Shown here in pieces: positions 10,083-21,641 of a stretch of 37,250 nt of DNA. Source of the stretch: Paraglomus occultum (taxonomy: Eukaryota > Glomeromycota > Glomeromycetes > Paraglomerales > Paraglomeraceae). The position numbers were made by a program, and so were the translations under genes. The stretch is from assembly GCA_910592205.1 (NCBI GenBank), contig CAJVPJ010000179.1:1-37250 (forward strand), written 5' to 3'. The first letter of the stretch is position 1. Every line of letters starts with the position of its first letter. Below the pieces are notes generated by a model. That model had not been told where the DNA came from and did no database searches. It saw only the letters and a list, made by a program, of their open reading frames with translations.

Positions 10083-10262
10083 TATAACCATTTTGTGATA
10101 TCTAATCGAAATGCCGGAGATACCAATTTATGTAAAAACCCAGCAAAGGGGCAATATTGCGCTTTCCATGCATTCAAGATTCGAAAGGGTGTAATAATCC
10201 TCCAACCATGTAAAAGATGTAGACGAGGAACTAAATTGAGTCTTCCTATGTGGTCAAGGTAG
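10083..10262 (+). other. open segment with zinc-finger-like cysteines
   Basis: This stop-free frame of 59 codons without an ATG contains LCKNPAKGQYCAFHAF and QPCKRCRRGTK, that is C-X8-C-X2-H and C-X2-C. The spacing is plausible for metal binding, but the segment has no start and no clear splice sites. It lies 105 nt after the primase-like fragment and may belong to the same decayed element, or may be chance. Confidence 0.2.
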
Positions 10263-10455
10263 GGGAAAAGCGTATAAATATTATAAACAGAAGTGTGAGA
10301 GAGAAACTCTGCGTGCTTAATTCTGTATACGCGAAGCAATTTACCAGATAAGTATTATCATTTATTTTTCCTAAGTGTTTGAAAAACAACCAATTAAACT
10401 TATCATTTTCTAAGTAACAATCAACTATTATCATTTTCATAACTAGAAACTCCTA

Positions 10456-10659
10456 ATGGAAACACCCCAGAAAGTAGTCAACTTATTAACTAAGAGAGAG
10501 ATCGATCACAATGGACCAACATTCCGCAGACTAATGCGCAATGGCTTCAGGTACGTAAAAGATTTAGCTGAATTTCTACAATTTACCGGATAAAATAGAT
10601 TATTATTATATAGAGCAGTGGACTTTTTGAATGCTCTGTTTACAAGAAATGATTTATAA
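10456..10659 (+). CDS. possible two-exon 46-residue protein
   Basis: ATG at 10456 opens an exon to 10550 with a good donor (gtacgt). An acceptor (tatatag) at 10613 starts a second exon, 10614-10659, ending in TAA. The phase fits and gives 46 residues, including FRRLMRNGFRAVDFLNAL. A further well-bounded mini-exon lies at about 10931-10959 (acceptor tatag, donor gtgagc), and skipping the TAA could extend the protein. No family recognised, and the surroundings are decayed, so this may be a remnant. Confidence 0.25.
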
Positions 10660-11039
10660 GTATAGAAACATACCGGAATCTATTCCAAGCATTATAGCGA
10701 TGGTAGTGTCTTTGACACATAAAAAATAAAAATGAATCATGAATCTTAATATAGCCTGGATCGCAACTCCAAAGCTATAATTTTTTCGTTATATCCCATA
10801 TACTGTATTAGTAAATTTCAAATCGCCGTCCCGGTTACCCATACATAGCCATATACTCTCTTTTTCTGAGCACGAGAGGAAAAAGTATAATTAATTTCGA
10901 TTTGAAAAAAGAATCTCCATAGTATATAGCCAGAAGATGCGGAACAGGCTGTCATTAGGTGAGCTGGTTGCAAAGTTAAGCAAAATTGAGAATATCCGGA
11001 AAACGAATAATATACAAAAGATTAAAAATTAATTGCATA
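10660..11039. other. AT-rich, no gene seen
   Basis: No recognisable coding content, apart from the 29-nt mini-exon candidate near 10931-10959 that encodes an EDAEQAVIR-like peptide between a tatag acceptor and a gtgagc donor. Confidence 0.4.
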
Positions 11040-11049
11040 TCTGAAATCT

Positions 11050-11530
11050 CGCTCTATTGCGGAGCAATGGCTCTTCGAGCCTACTCATTAGAAAGATCAA
11101 GAGGTTGGTCCCATCCTTCGCGAATATAGAGCAGATCCTCTTTTGCTCTAGTTAAATCGATAACAATAAAATCTCTACCTTGCAAAATTTTTATAAGTAT
11201 ATCGACAACATCGCGCCATTTTTTGTATATCATCTAGCAATATTAACAAGCTCATCATATGTCCTAAGTCATTAAATAAATGTAATCCAGTATAGCAGTC
11301 ATTAAACTTTTTCGGATCTGGAATTTATCCAGCGTGTCATCTTCATAATAAGGCTACACAAAATGTCACGGGTTTCGAATGGCGTGTTAAATCTATAGAA
11401 AAAGTTACGCAAAATACCGTGCCGATCGCTCTAATATCATAGGTATACCAACATCTAAAGCAAATTCGGAACTAGTTTCTCTTAAATCGTCCCATATTCC
11501 TGTTTCTATTCGTTCAATCTGTATCGATTA
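11050..11530 (-). pseudogene. frame-broken coding remnant, family unknown
   Basis: On the minus strand the reading moves between frames. From right to left it gives a segment with GIWDDLRETSSEFALDVGIP (about 11523-11410), one with FNDCYTGLHLFNDLGHMM (about 11310-11255), and one with ILQGRDFIVIDLTRAKEDLL (about 11220-11090), each ending at stops. The successive protein-like stretches in the same orientation, separated by frame changes and stops, suggest one decayed gene about 470 nt long. I do not recognise the family. Confidence 0.3.
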
Positions 11531-14089
11531 TAAAACGAGCTCATCTTTAACAATTTACCCTCTTATTTCGAAAAACTTTTTTATGTCCGACTTTTTTTTT
11601 TAGTTGGTCGAGGCATCGTGATGTCGTTACTCGAAACAATCACATTTATTGGATAACGACACGAACGGGCGTCCGAAAATTATACTTTAAGAATATTAAG
11701 AAAATTGTTACTTTTCAAATGCCTAAACTCGAAATTTTTTCTGGTTGATTAAAATCTTAATCATCTGCTCTATCATTCTTACGGATTGTAATCTCTAATC
11801 AAAAAACCTTAAGATTTTGAAGCCAGGTAATTTGTTTTGAACCACTAGATGATCTGTACCATAGCACACAACGTTGCCGATGAAAACGAGTGTCAATGGA
11901 TGTTTGATAGTTGCATTATCGAAGTTGACGAGCAGTCAAATAAATGCACGTAATATGGATTCGATACTTGTTCATCAAAATGTAAGTATCGCGAGGAACT
12001 TTTATCACAGTTAATCAGAATGTAAGACGTAAACATGCTGTTAAAATAATATAATCATGTGACGATTAGTGGTGATGATTTTCCTAATAATCTGATTTAC
12101 GTACATCTAACATTCTTATAGTGGCTAACTCTTTTTGTGATGTGAATGTGGTGTTGTCTTTAGCTGTTATATGTTAAGCTGCGTAGGCGAATAGATTTAG
12201 CCACATTTGGTGTACCTAACTTGTAAATCCTTCCCTTCTAAGCAGAAAGCGTTAGAACTTGACAGGGTGCATACAGTCATTGTTGATTGAAGATATAAAA
12301 TTTCTCCATCTTCCTTGAGTAGTTGATAAAGAAACCACACAATAATATGCAATGTGAAAAAAGTTTTCAAATAATACACAAAAATACAATATGTCGATAG
12401 ATATTTGATCGATCCATTGTCTTGCTGCATTATTCTAAAAATAACTTTACTGCGCGCGATTAACCGTATTTGTATAAGGACTTCAAACGTGGCTGTACAG
12501 TCTGTCATAATGGTTGTCGATTTTAACCGATTTTAAGCTGACGGTAACGCCAGAAATACGTAAGCCAACATGTGTATTAAAGTGGATTTTGAAGATTCAC
12601 ATGCAAAGATTGCGATAAGCGAAAAGGAAAAGAATGATTTGAATCGTATAAATCATCTATACAAATATACCAATTATAGAAGTATCAGATATTTTGTCTG
12701 TCGCACTAAACTGTTAGAGGAAACGAATTTTTTTAGCATGAACCCATTTTCGGAAACGATCGGATGATCTATACCGGCATTATTTGAAATGTTACGAACA
12801 ATTAAAGATAGTGTCCAAGAGTCACATATATCATTGCCTAAATGCAGAAGAGCAGCAGAACCATAGTAAATACAAAGGATACTCGACAAAGACACGATTT
12901 ATTGACATATTTATTTTCATCTGCATCAATGGGGAAACGGCTATTAAGATTTGGATCGATTATTAATAAGCACAAAAGGCCCTTTTGGTTGGGGGATACT
13001 AATAGGATTTTGTCTTGAAATCCCATTGGATACTGAGAGTCCATTGCATTTCAAGAAGGCTTGGTAATATCCATGACGGAAAGGGTTAGCCATACTTACT
13101 GTATAGAATACACGATCAAGCTATTCATCCCTTTACATGGAAAGTTACCCCACAAATGCAAGTCCCTTACGATTCATACACAGTATAATGGCATTTCGTG
13201 CAGATTGGCATTCATTCAATGTATGCATCGTATGGAAAACATCACAACTGGTAAACGAGTTCATTGTTTATTGCAAGTATTATCATGATTACTATTATTA
13301 TTATCAATGAAGAATTACAAAGGGTTCAGCAATTATCAGGCGCCTGAAAGACAAACAACAAACATTCTATCCGCATACCTTATAGGGAAACATTTGCTGG
13401 AGGAACAAGCAAGGAAAGGGGAAAGGGAGGGGGAGAAGAGAAGAAAGAATGGAGCAATTGCAAGGGCACTGTTATAAAAACGAAATATCCTTATTGCACT
13501 TATTTAGTTGATGACGATTATCTGCACTCTGTGTGATAGTGTCACCTGTGCGTAGAACTGATTGAACACAAACTGCGGGCATATAAAATAGCCACACCCA
13601 AATAAATAATACTACTTCATACTTTGTAGCAAGCAAAGCTTGAAACCGTCTTCAGACAACTCGAACTCTTCGACGCTCTCTTCCTAACTACTCCTCTCGA
13701 ATACATTGTATGTAGTTCAAGTCAAATCCGTGAGTGGCGTAGCCATAGACGCTGTAATAGCTATTATAGATAATAGCGGAGAGACTATTCCGCACTATTG
13801 TTATTGTTTCCTATAAAACATGTGCACTCCCTGCTGAAGAAGCACTAACAATAAAAAGGAAGAGAATACCTAGCACACAGCATTTTGTTCTCATTTCTTC
13901 GTGCATATAAAAACAGCGCTGAGACATAATTTCCGTTCTTTTTTATCACTATCAACACATATACAAACATATCTTTCGGCTGTATCTGTTTCTCTCTTTA
14001 GCTGCTGGCGAGTACTCACCTCACAAATAAACAAGAAATTGTGAGCTTTTTCTTACGGGCGAAGCATTTAACATCTGCCTGCGATAACA
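11531..14089. other. long intergenic stretch upstream of the septin-like gene
   Basis: No gene identified. Open frames of 60-103 codons at 12197-12508 (-), 12570-12767 (+) and 13061-13288 (+) have no recognisable motif and no convincing start or splice context. A purine-rich tract lies at about 13399-13457. The last 200 bases look like a promoter and 5' untranslated region, with a TATA box at 13906 and pyrimidine-rich stretches. Confidence 0.4.
13906..13913 (+). promoter_or_regulatory. TATA box of the septin-like gene
   Basis: TATAAAAA lies 177 nt before the ATG at 14090. It is followed by pyrimidine-rich DNA (TTTCTCTCTTTAG near 13990) that could include a 5' untranslated intron acceptor. 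Motif only. Confidence 0.4.
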
Positions 14090-16111
14090 ATGAGTGAAGA
14101 CGGGCAGTCCACTAATTCAAAAACCGATGACATCAAGAATACTGATACCAATAAAACTCGTTCGCCCGAAAGGCGCTCGCGACCGCGCCCATCAAGGTCT
14201 TCCTCATTGGACTCCTCTTACGAAATTGTTCCATCCACTGGCACCGAATTGAGTGACGAAGGTCTAACCAAGCCTTTAGCTGGTAAACCTTCTCCCTACA
14301 AAAGAAATCATCACTCTCGCCATGGTTCTTTACATAGCTTTGCTGAATCAATACCTTCTTCTCCGTTAAAACATGAATTGACCTTAAACACTTCTCCCAC
14401 TCAAATTGATGAAGGTGACGATTATGAATCCATTCCCTCGCCTGCTCATACCGAATCCAACGAAGACCGCAATGATGACGATAAAGATAACGAGGTCGAT
14501 AGATTGGGAGACTTGAATCTGCATCAGTTTGGTTTTCCGACAAACTTCCGTCTTTTGTACGTCGGCTATGCCGCTAATGAACAGTTAAAGGATGATGTCT
14601 TCCAGAAAGTGTCTGAAGCCTTATCCCAGATTTTTTGGGAAGAAGCTGACAGAAATTTACATCCTACTGCTGACGTAAGGCCTGAGAAGAGGATTGTCAT
14701 ATGTCCGGTAACCAACTATCCCGACAACGGCAAACCTGAAGTAGAGTTTTACCAAGATTCGGGTGTTGCCGTATCCGAGGCCGACTTTACTAATAGAAAA
14801 TTAAGGGAAATTCTGGACTATTTGGAAAATCAATTTGCCAAAAAAGAAAACGACGATGATTTAGTTGATTTATGCTTTTATTTTTTGCCTCCAGATGAGA
14901 AGAAAATTCCAAGTGATCTTTGGACAACTATGAAGAAATTGCAAGAAAAAGTTACTCTTGTTCCACTTCGTACTGCTGCTCCTGATGAACTTTCAACTAC
15001 ACGTCAGACGTTATTGCATTCTCTAAAGCAAAACGACATTGACATTTTTATCTGGAAAGACGACAAATTAGTGCAAAAATGGGATGAAAAAACCGGACGG
15101 CACAAGTGGTTCAAGACAGTTTTTACGAGAACCTTGTTGACTGTAGAAGAATTTGCCGAATTGGACATAGAAGCGATGTTTGAAGATCTTCGATTGATAA
15201 GGTCACGTGCCCTTGAATTCAGAAAAGAGCGCGAGAAGAGGGAAATTGTTCAACGAAGAATACGTAGTGTAGAGAGATTGGTAGAATTTGTTAGATCATT
15301 TTTGATGATGGTATTCGTTCTTGGTGTAGCATACTTTTTCTTCCTTAGTATGTGGACATACGGGGAGTTTTCGGTAATTCCAGAAGACATCCGAGAATCG
15401 CTTCAAGTCGTATCGAGTGCAACATCGAGGTTACAGCAGGACTACTCATGGCAATACGCAGATACGTTTGGCATTGACGATTCGCAACACAGTAGATTGG
15501 TGGAAGTGTACCAAGTGTCTCGCTCCCGTTTCGTAATCGATACGTACGACCGAAAACAGACATCACGAGGCGTCACAAGAGCTTACGAAGCAATCGTATT
15601 GCATAACGCCAAGGTATTACGACGTCACGACGTTGCCGGCATTGGAGACGGTCGGTACAGTTTTGACATTGACACGAGCGACGCCATAGGGAGTGTATAT
15701 GTTGCGGTTAGAGATAAAAACGGAGAAATCGTGCGAGTGGTACCTTGGTTGAATCACAAGATGATTGAACAAGCACGACAACCCAATACACCGTCTGCCA
15801 GAAATGCCGACAATTCTCCACAGAATTACTATGGTTACGGTGCTATGAGTTCTCAAGTTGTTCGACATGCCCAGCAAATGTATTCGATGTCACTCAGCGT
15901 CGGTGGACAACTGGCGGACAATGCCAAGAACCTATTTATCTACACCAAGAAAAAAGCTGACCATCTGGTGGCCTACATTACAGAAGAACTTAACGAGTGG
16001 GTACCGTACATCTGGGATCAGATTACATATTGGGCCAGCTCTGCCAAGGAAAAGGCGAAACGGGGAGCAGGAAAAATTAAAAGATATGTTGCGTCAAAAG
16101 CAGATTTCTAA
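14090..16111 (+). CDS. septin-like pseudo-GTPase membrane protein
   Basis: A single uninterrupted frame of 673 residues, unusual beside intron-rich neighbours. Residues 1-145 are a charged, Ser/Pro-rich disordered region (SPERRSRPRPSRSSSLDSS). Residues about 152-350 resemble a septin-type G domain. The strand FRLLYVGYAANE stands where the P-loop should be. LVDLCFYFLPPDEKKIPSDL followed by MKKLQEKVTLVPLRTAAPDE mirrors septin CLYFI.PTGH..LD...MK.L...VNIIPLIAKAD. The GxxxxGK(S/T) P-loop is missing and the AKAD guanine motif is replaced (RTAAPD), so GTP binding is doubtful. A basic helix (about 370-400) precedes one membrane span (about 403-424, LMMVFVLGVAYFFFLSMW). Residues about 490-560 form a beta-rich stretch with GDGRYSFDID and VYVAVRDKNGE, resembling a filamin/Ig-like repeat. 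The tail is amphipathic and lysine-rich. Function unknown; a membrane-associated scaffold is my inference. Confidence 0.9.
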   Translation: MSEDGQSTNSKTDDIKNTDTNKTRSPERRSRPRPSRSSSLDSSYEIVPSTGTELSDEGLTKPLAGKPSPYKRNHHSRHGSLHSFAESIPSSPLKHELTLNTSPTQIDEGDDYESIPSPAHTESNEDRNDDDKDNEVDRLGDLNLHQFGFPTNFRLLYVGYAANEQLKDDVFQKVSEALSQIFWEEADRNLHPTADVRPEKRIVICPVTNYPDNGKPEVEFYQDSGVAVSEADFTNRKLREILDYLENQFAKKENDDDLVDLCFYFLPPDEKKIPSDLWTTMKKLQEKVTLVPLRTAAPDELSTTRQTLLHSLKQNDIDIFIWKDDKLVQKWDEKTGRHKWFKTVFTRTLLTVEEFAELDIEAMFEDLRLIRSRALEFRKEREKREIVQRRIRSVERLVEFVRSFLMMVFVLGVAYFFFLSMWTYGEFSVIPEDIRESLQVVSSATSRLQQDYSWQYADTFGIDDSQHSRLVEVYQVSRSRFVIDTYDRKQTSRGVTRAYEAIVLHNAKVLRRHDVAGIGDGRYSFDIDTSDAIGSVYVAVRDKNGEIVRVVPWLNHKMIEQARQPNTPSARNADNSPQNYYGYGAMSSQVVRHAQQMYSMSLSVGGQLADNAKNLFIYTKKKADHLVAYITEELNEWVPYIWDQITYWASSAKEKAKRGAGKIKRYVASKADF

Positions 16112-19100
16112 AAATTGGGGGAAAAAAAAAAGAGTGAATAATATTTGATGACATAGGCTTTTTTCCATTCCTTTTTCTTTTTTTTAAATTAGTTGAAATT
16201 TGAGATCATTGCGTTACTTAATTACTTTCACTATAGCAGTACAGAAATCTTTTTTTTTATTCTCTTGTATATTTCCCGAGTCAACTTTCAGACCCGCACA
16301 TAAATATTTGCTTTATATTTGCATTATGGATAAATACTGTGAAATGTCATTCAGTCGATGGCAACTGAATCATTTTTGAGTTATTTTACCTATGCATACT
16401 GATGTCAACTTTTTTTTTTCACTCGATTGTGCCACGACAACATTACCTTTATTGTGAATAGATTAATCTGGGGTTTTCTCTTTTTAATATTAATGGACAT
16501 AGACAATTACCTCTAGTACTAGGGAAGATTGAACTTTTCGAGACCTTTTGATCATCTGATCCAGATCACATGATATGATTCTTGGGATGTCGCTTATTAT
16601 TATCGATCAACTATTCTTTGTACAGACGACGTGTAAGAGACCCATTCGTTTTTATTCGTTTTTATTCGCGTTGTCCGAGATCATTCATGATTTTCCTCAT
16701 TGTGTGATGCGACATCAAAAGTGGAGAGTTCAGTCTTCCCAATCGAGTATTATTTGATTCCTTAGACTAGTGTATATATAATATATAGGCTTTATCCATA
16801 TGAAAAGCTTTAGGGGACCTGTGAGATAGATAGATAGTTACCGCGAACGCTGGGATTGGCCAGCCGCTTTTCTCTTCAACCTATCGATCTAATCGACAAG
16901 AGCTGTATATTTAGTTCCCAACTTGCAATGTGCAAGAAATAAAGCTCCCTTCCTCGCGTTTGTTTTAAAATTGGGAAGAAAACAATGAGTATGCAATAAA
17001 AATTCTTGAATACATTCTGTGGTAAGGGTCGCGTTATACAATGTGTCAGAAACAGAACGTCTAATAAAAGGAGGAATGTTGTTTCTTTGTTTAAATTTCT
17101 CGTAATCTGTGTGTATAGAAACAAGTTTCGCAAACACAACATTGTTATTTTTGTAAATCAACGAGTGGGCGTGTTTATGACGAATGCAGCTTATGCAACT
17201 AACATAAACAAGGAAAATGTTATTATCATGCACTGTTAAGTGTACAGCTTTACATTCTCGAAATAGTCATATTAGAAAGACCATGATGACGTAAGCATGA
17301 ACCATATTCTTTATCTATATTTTTTTGGAAAATCAACCTTTCAAATTTACTATCGTCCCTATTTGCCGATTTGTATTGTTGTCCAATAAATTTTCAAATT
17401 GGCGAAAAGATACGGTCCTCATTTTGCGATTATCTTGACTATGTTGGTTCGAGTGGCCGGTATGTGTACCCACCGTCTTAATGTAAAAATGTCTTATTTT
17501 TCACATATATTCATTTTTCTATGCACATTTCTCTGAGAGTGTAAAAATAGATTTCTTTTCGGTATTTGTATACATCGCATTGGTTATTTTATAATACTAT
17601 AGTTATTTAAAAACCACGCAATTTTATTAAATACAGTAAAGAATGCACGATTTAATTTGAATAAACGATCAAGTAAAACTTGTTTTATCAAAGTATCTTT
17701 ACTATAGCCAATGTCTACTAAAGTACACTCATACGAGTTTGATAAACAAATGCTAACATTTTTAGACGCAATTAAATAGAATCTTTGTAATGTAATTATT
17801 CCTGTTTGATATGCGAATCAAAAATGCTCTGACGCGTTATTTCTAAAAATTGAAGTTGCTATAACAATATATCATTAAACTTATCCCGAATTTAATTAGA
17901 AGTTTGTTTATTGTCTTGATCACATTTATTTGATATACCGTATTAGTGTTATTTTTTTGTAAATCAGTCATGTGACAGGGTTCTGATCGGCACTCTGCAA
18001 ATTTATTAATTCACCCCATTGACATTAATAACGACATTCTTAATTAGCTCATATCATTGAGACTCGGAACGGCAGTGCGAAAAATTAAGAAATCAAAAAA
18101 GTTTAATTACGCCATGGTACGATCGAACATTTTTCTATTGTTGCTTTGCTTTTATTATCAATTGAATAATTGCACAATCGCAATAACAATATAATTAAAT
18201 CCAGCCATAATTTTCTGGCAGAGGAACGGATAAATCGAGAATGCCCTCTCTTTTATCCGTTACATGGATTATAAAAGCGAAGAGAAGAATTATTCAGTTT
18301 ATAATTCACGCGACGCTCGACAGATCTGTTGTTTCCATACCAAATACAGGATCTGTTTATTTAGAGTTTTGCATGTAATAATAGTTCTGTCTTTTTCAGT
18401 GACTGTATATATTCTTGACGGGCAAAATAGAACAACCCAACCAAATGTAATGGGTGCTACGTAAAAGCCCAAATTTGTTCTTGCCACACCCCAACTGTAA
18501 ACACACATCTTCCCGAAACTCCATCCGACGATAACATACAGCTTCAAGAAATAAATCTCGAAAGGTTTCCCCATGCATTTTTATTTCCGATCAAGAGTTC
18601 TCTTGTCACTTGAATTTGCGCATACAGCCCTGGCTGTTTGTAGTATACAGACCACAGCCTAAATACCCACATCCACAACGACTGAGGGGCATTTGCCAAT
18701 AAACCGACTTAAAAGGGCGGTGGTCGAATAAATACTGTTTTAACCCCCAAATTTCCCTTTTAAACCGACTCACAAGATTACTGATCTCGTCCGAGTACAT
18801 CAAATCTGGGCTAAAGAACCGGCCAAAGGATTACTCAACAGTCTCGGTTGAGCCCATTTGTACTTATAATGCGTGTTCCTGTATTTGACAAACTATAATT
18901 CAGTTAGTGCAGTTGATGTTGTGGCAAGCATTCACTTACAGAACACCATTTTAATAGACTTACCATACAATTCATCCCACATCGTAGCCCTTATTCAGAG
19001 AGACGCACAAATTCTAGTCATTGAAGCAATCAAGGGTGCACAAATTCTATAATACTCTGTCGGTAATAGTAAAACATTATTGTTAAAGAATGGAGCACGA

Positions 19101-20355
19101 AATGCGTCTTATATTCGTATATTTTGTTTTTCGATATTGAGCGTGCGCCATCATTATAAACCAGAGTTATGCCGTATCGTTTACCATAGCATTTATCATG
19201 TTGTTTATTTTACGGATTTCGTATCCTCATAAAATGAAATATGACTGTATTAGTTACTTTAAGATTTTTGCCAAGATACGCCAAGCGTTTGAATCAAAGT
19301 GTGACAGAATAGAACATGGGCTGGATAGACAATAAGTACAAAAAACCATGGGTATATATTGACAAAAATACTCATGAGATTCCGAATACATGAAAAGACT
19401 TGGCCAGCTTATTGGTCGTTGGAAAAGATTTCGATGGGAAGGAGAATCACGCGATTTGTAGGCTAATCGAGTGTAACAACCTACTGTTTACACACGTCAA
19501 TTTATAAGAGTATTTCGATTATAATAATAATTATAACAATAACACCAAAACCACCACAAAAAGATTACATTACAATAAACACACAAACTGATACACTGCT
19601 AATGCTACATTACAATAACACCACACTAATACCACATCACAACCCACAATTTATAAAGATGACCCACGAGTTTCAAATGTCGATACGTAATTCGATGAAT
19701 AAATAAGTTTCCAATACAATTTATATTGTGACAATCGAATAGACCATAAAAAGTAAACCTGCGAGCGAACCTCCCTAATATTTCAATATCACGGAATACT
19801 TCCGAAATCGTCAAGTCTCCGTAACACTACGGCTGACGGAAAAAGCTAATTTGTCTTTTCGGAAAAGTCTTATTCCGCATTGTAAGCACCTGCAAGAAGA
19901 ATGTGGATCATTCGATTTTTTTTTTTGAAGACAAGTTTCGGGTCCTCTTGATGATATTATGCTTAGACGCTGGTTCCCGTTATCTCAATTTATATTATAT
20001 TTTTCGATTCCATTCCCATGCATCTTATCTTCCCCCCAAATTTCATTACCGGTCATCAATGTGAACCTTTCGGGAAAGGCCCATTTTTCCGACATTGTCA
20101 GTATGTATTCGTCCAATAGAAATCTTCATGTCTGATCGACAGGCAAATGAACATCCAGTTTCCGTGTAACTTATTATTGCTCTCATACGTATGTAGTATG
20201 GGCCGGCAACATTGAAAATAAATAAACTTTACTTACCCAGCGGATACTTTTTCCTCCCCTGTTTTTGTAAAAAAAAAAACGTATCAGCAAAAGTGAAATA
20301 ATATATATATTTCCACGACCTAGTCGTATTACTACGTAACATACCCACCATTACA
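16112..20355. other. 4.2 kb gene-poor region
   Basis: AT-rich DNA with poly-T runs and no identifiable gene. Open frames of 60-114 codons (for example 16876-17233, 18299-18574 and 18606-18803, all minus) have no known motifs or splice context. A GATA run occurs near 16826. At about 19545-19640 there is an A/C-rich low-complexity tract, with the unit ACATTACAATAA present twice (about 19567 and 19608). A poly-A run lies just before 20280. Confidence 0.45.
19545..19640. repeat. A/C-rich low-complexity tract with duplicated unit
   Basis: The strand is nearly free of G over about 90 bases. A unit ACATTACAATAA followed by (C/A)AC is present twice about 40 nt apart. This is simple-sequence DNA of unknown role. 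Confidence 0.5.
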
Positions 20356-21641
20356 ATGCCAGTTTGTACCTCTTGTCATCAGACTAAACAAGACGAAGCA
20401 TTTTTTCACAAGAATAAAAAATGGAAGACTTGTCAGTCTTGCATCGAACAAAGGGCTGCAAAAAAGGCACGAACAAAGAGGAAGAGAGAAGAAGAAGCCG
20501 TCGCCATAGCGAATAGTGGTTCCAACGAGGAGGAGCCTCTCAGAGTCTCTTTGAAGAGTGTGACATTAATGGAGCTTGCTGAATTTGTGGCCAACGAAGT
20601 GCGAACGGTGGCAGCTAACCCACAACCAACAAATCCAGACGGTATCAATCAGGGACTGAACTTGAGAGTCGCCCTTAATTTGACTGGTTCTATTACCGGT
20701 AATGAAAATCCAAAAGAAGTCGCGCGATGGATCGTTGAAGAAATTGAGAGAGCTGATGAATATAATTGGACGTGAGTATTTACAACATCAATCATTTATA
20801 CCGACCACCCCTCGCTAATTCTAAGCCCGGAATCTGTGTTCAACTCTATCGATGGTTATTTGTCTGAATCTTATATAGGTATAACTGTATGAATACATCG
20901 ATGCGTCATAAAGACGTGGCAAAGTTCTACTACGTATGTAGTCAATCTATGGTTGCCATGAAGGAATACAAACAGGGCTCAAACAGAAAGCGCATGGAAC
21001 GCTTTCCCTGCCAAGGAAAAATGCAAATGAAGATAGATTTACCCGCGGCCGAAGCAATGCTTGAAATTCATCATGGAATTTTGCACTCTAGACCCGTGAT
21101 CGCATCCGATATCAGTGAAGAGTGTAAGAAAGAGATCGAACAGAATCTCGGTCTCAATCCTATATCACTACGAGCTCATCTCAGGGCAAAAGGCGTCATG
21201 AAGAACTACACTCCGAAACAAATCCATTTGTATTGGGAGAAGGTGGCAAGCACAAAGAATCCAGCCTCGTTGGCTCGCATCAACACCAGCCTACTTGCCG
21301 CAGCATCAAACAATGACTATGCAATGATACCACCGCAGCCAGTCATGCCGTACATAGGTCCCGTACCCATGGCGACTGTACCCCATATGGTACCCACCCC
21401 GATAAGCGAAGAAGAAAGAGTTGTAAAATATAATCGCGACGATTTTGTCGAATACGTAAATAAGATTGAACAATTTACGAAAAGAGTTAGAACTCAGTTG
21501 GAATATGGAAATTATTTGTGGTTGGAGGCAGTGAAGGGAGTTACAAACCGCGTCATTGAAATGGAGAATGATATCGAAGAATTAGAAAGACAGCGGGCTA
21601 ACGAACAAGCTTCGAAACCATGGGTTGTGCATTATAAGTAG
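20356..21641 (+). CDS. double zinc-binding protein with transposase-like (WRKY/GCM1-type) domain
   Basis: Two exons (20356-20771 and 20879-21641; 107-nt intron, donor gtgagt) give 392 residues. The N-terminus MPVCTSCHQTKQDEAFFHK with C25QSC28 forms two CxxC pairs, a small treble-clef-like zinc site. A basic stretch (KKARTKRKRE) follows and may direct nuclear import. Across the splice, NWTYNC continues into KFYYVCSQ, then RKRMERFPCQGKMQMKIDLP and LEIHHGILHSRP. This C..C..H-x-H arrangement in a beta-sheet resembles the WRKY-GCM1/FLYWCH-type DNA-binding module at the N-terminus of Mutator-like transposases. A helical segment (EIEQNLGLNPISLRAHLRAK) follows. After a Pro/Met-rich linker there is a C-terminal coiled coil (EMENDIEELERQ). 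No DDE catalytic core or SWIM finger is present. It looks like a host gene derived from a transposase DNA-binding part and probably acts as a DNA-binding regulator. The family call is by motif only. Confidence 0.88.

Noticed and set aside
12197-12508. 103-codon minus-strand open frame
   Set aside because: Hydrophobic stretches but no recognisable motif, no splice context, and such lengths are expected by chance in about 35% G+C DNA.
14133-14543. 136-codon minus-strand frame
   Set aside because: Antisense shadow of the septin-like gene.
16876-17233. Overlapping minus-strand frames of 88 and 114 codons
   Set aside because: Two frames overlap each other and a plus-strand frame; composition is random-like with no motif.
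18299-18803. Minus-strand frames with aromatic-rich and GCGCGYLGCG-like text
   Set aside because: They look protein-like in places but lack starts, matching splice phases or a known family; too weak to call.
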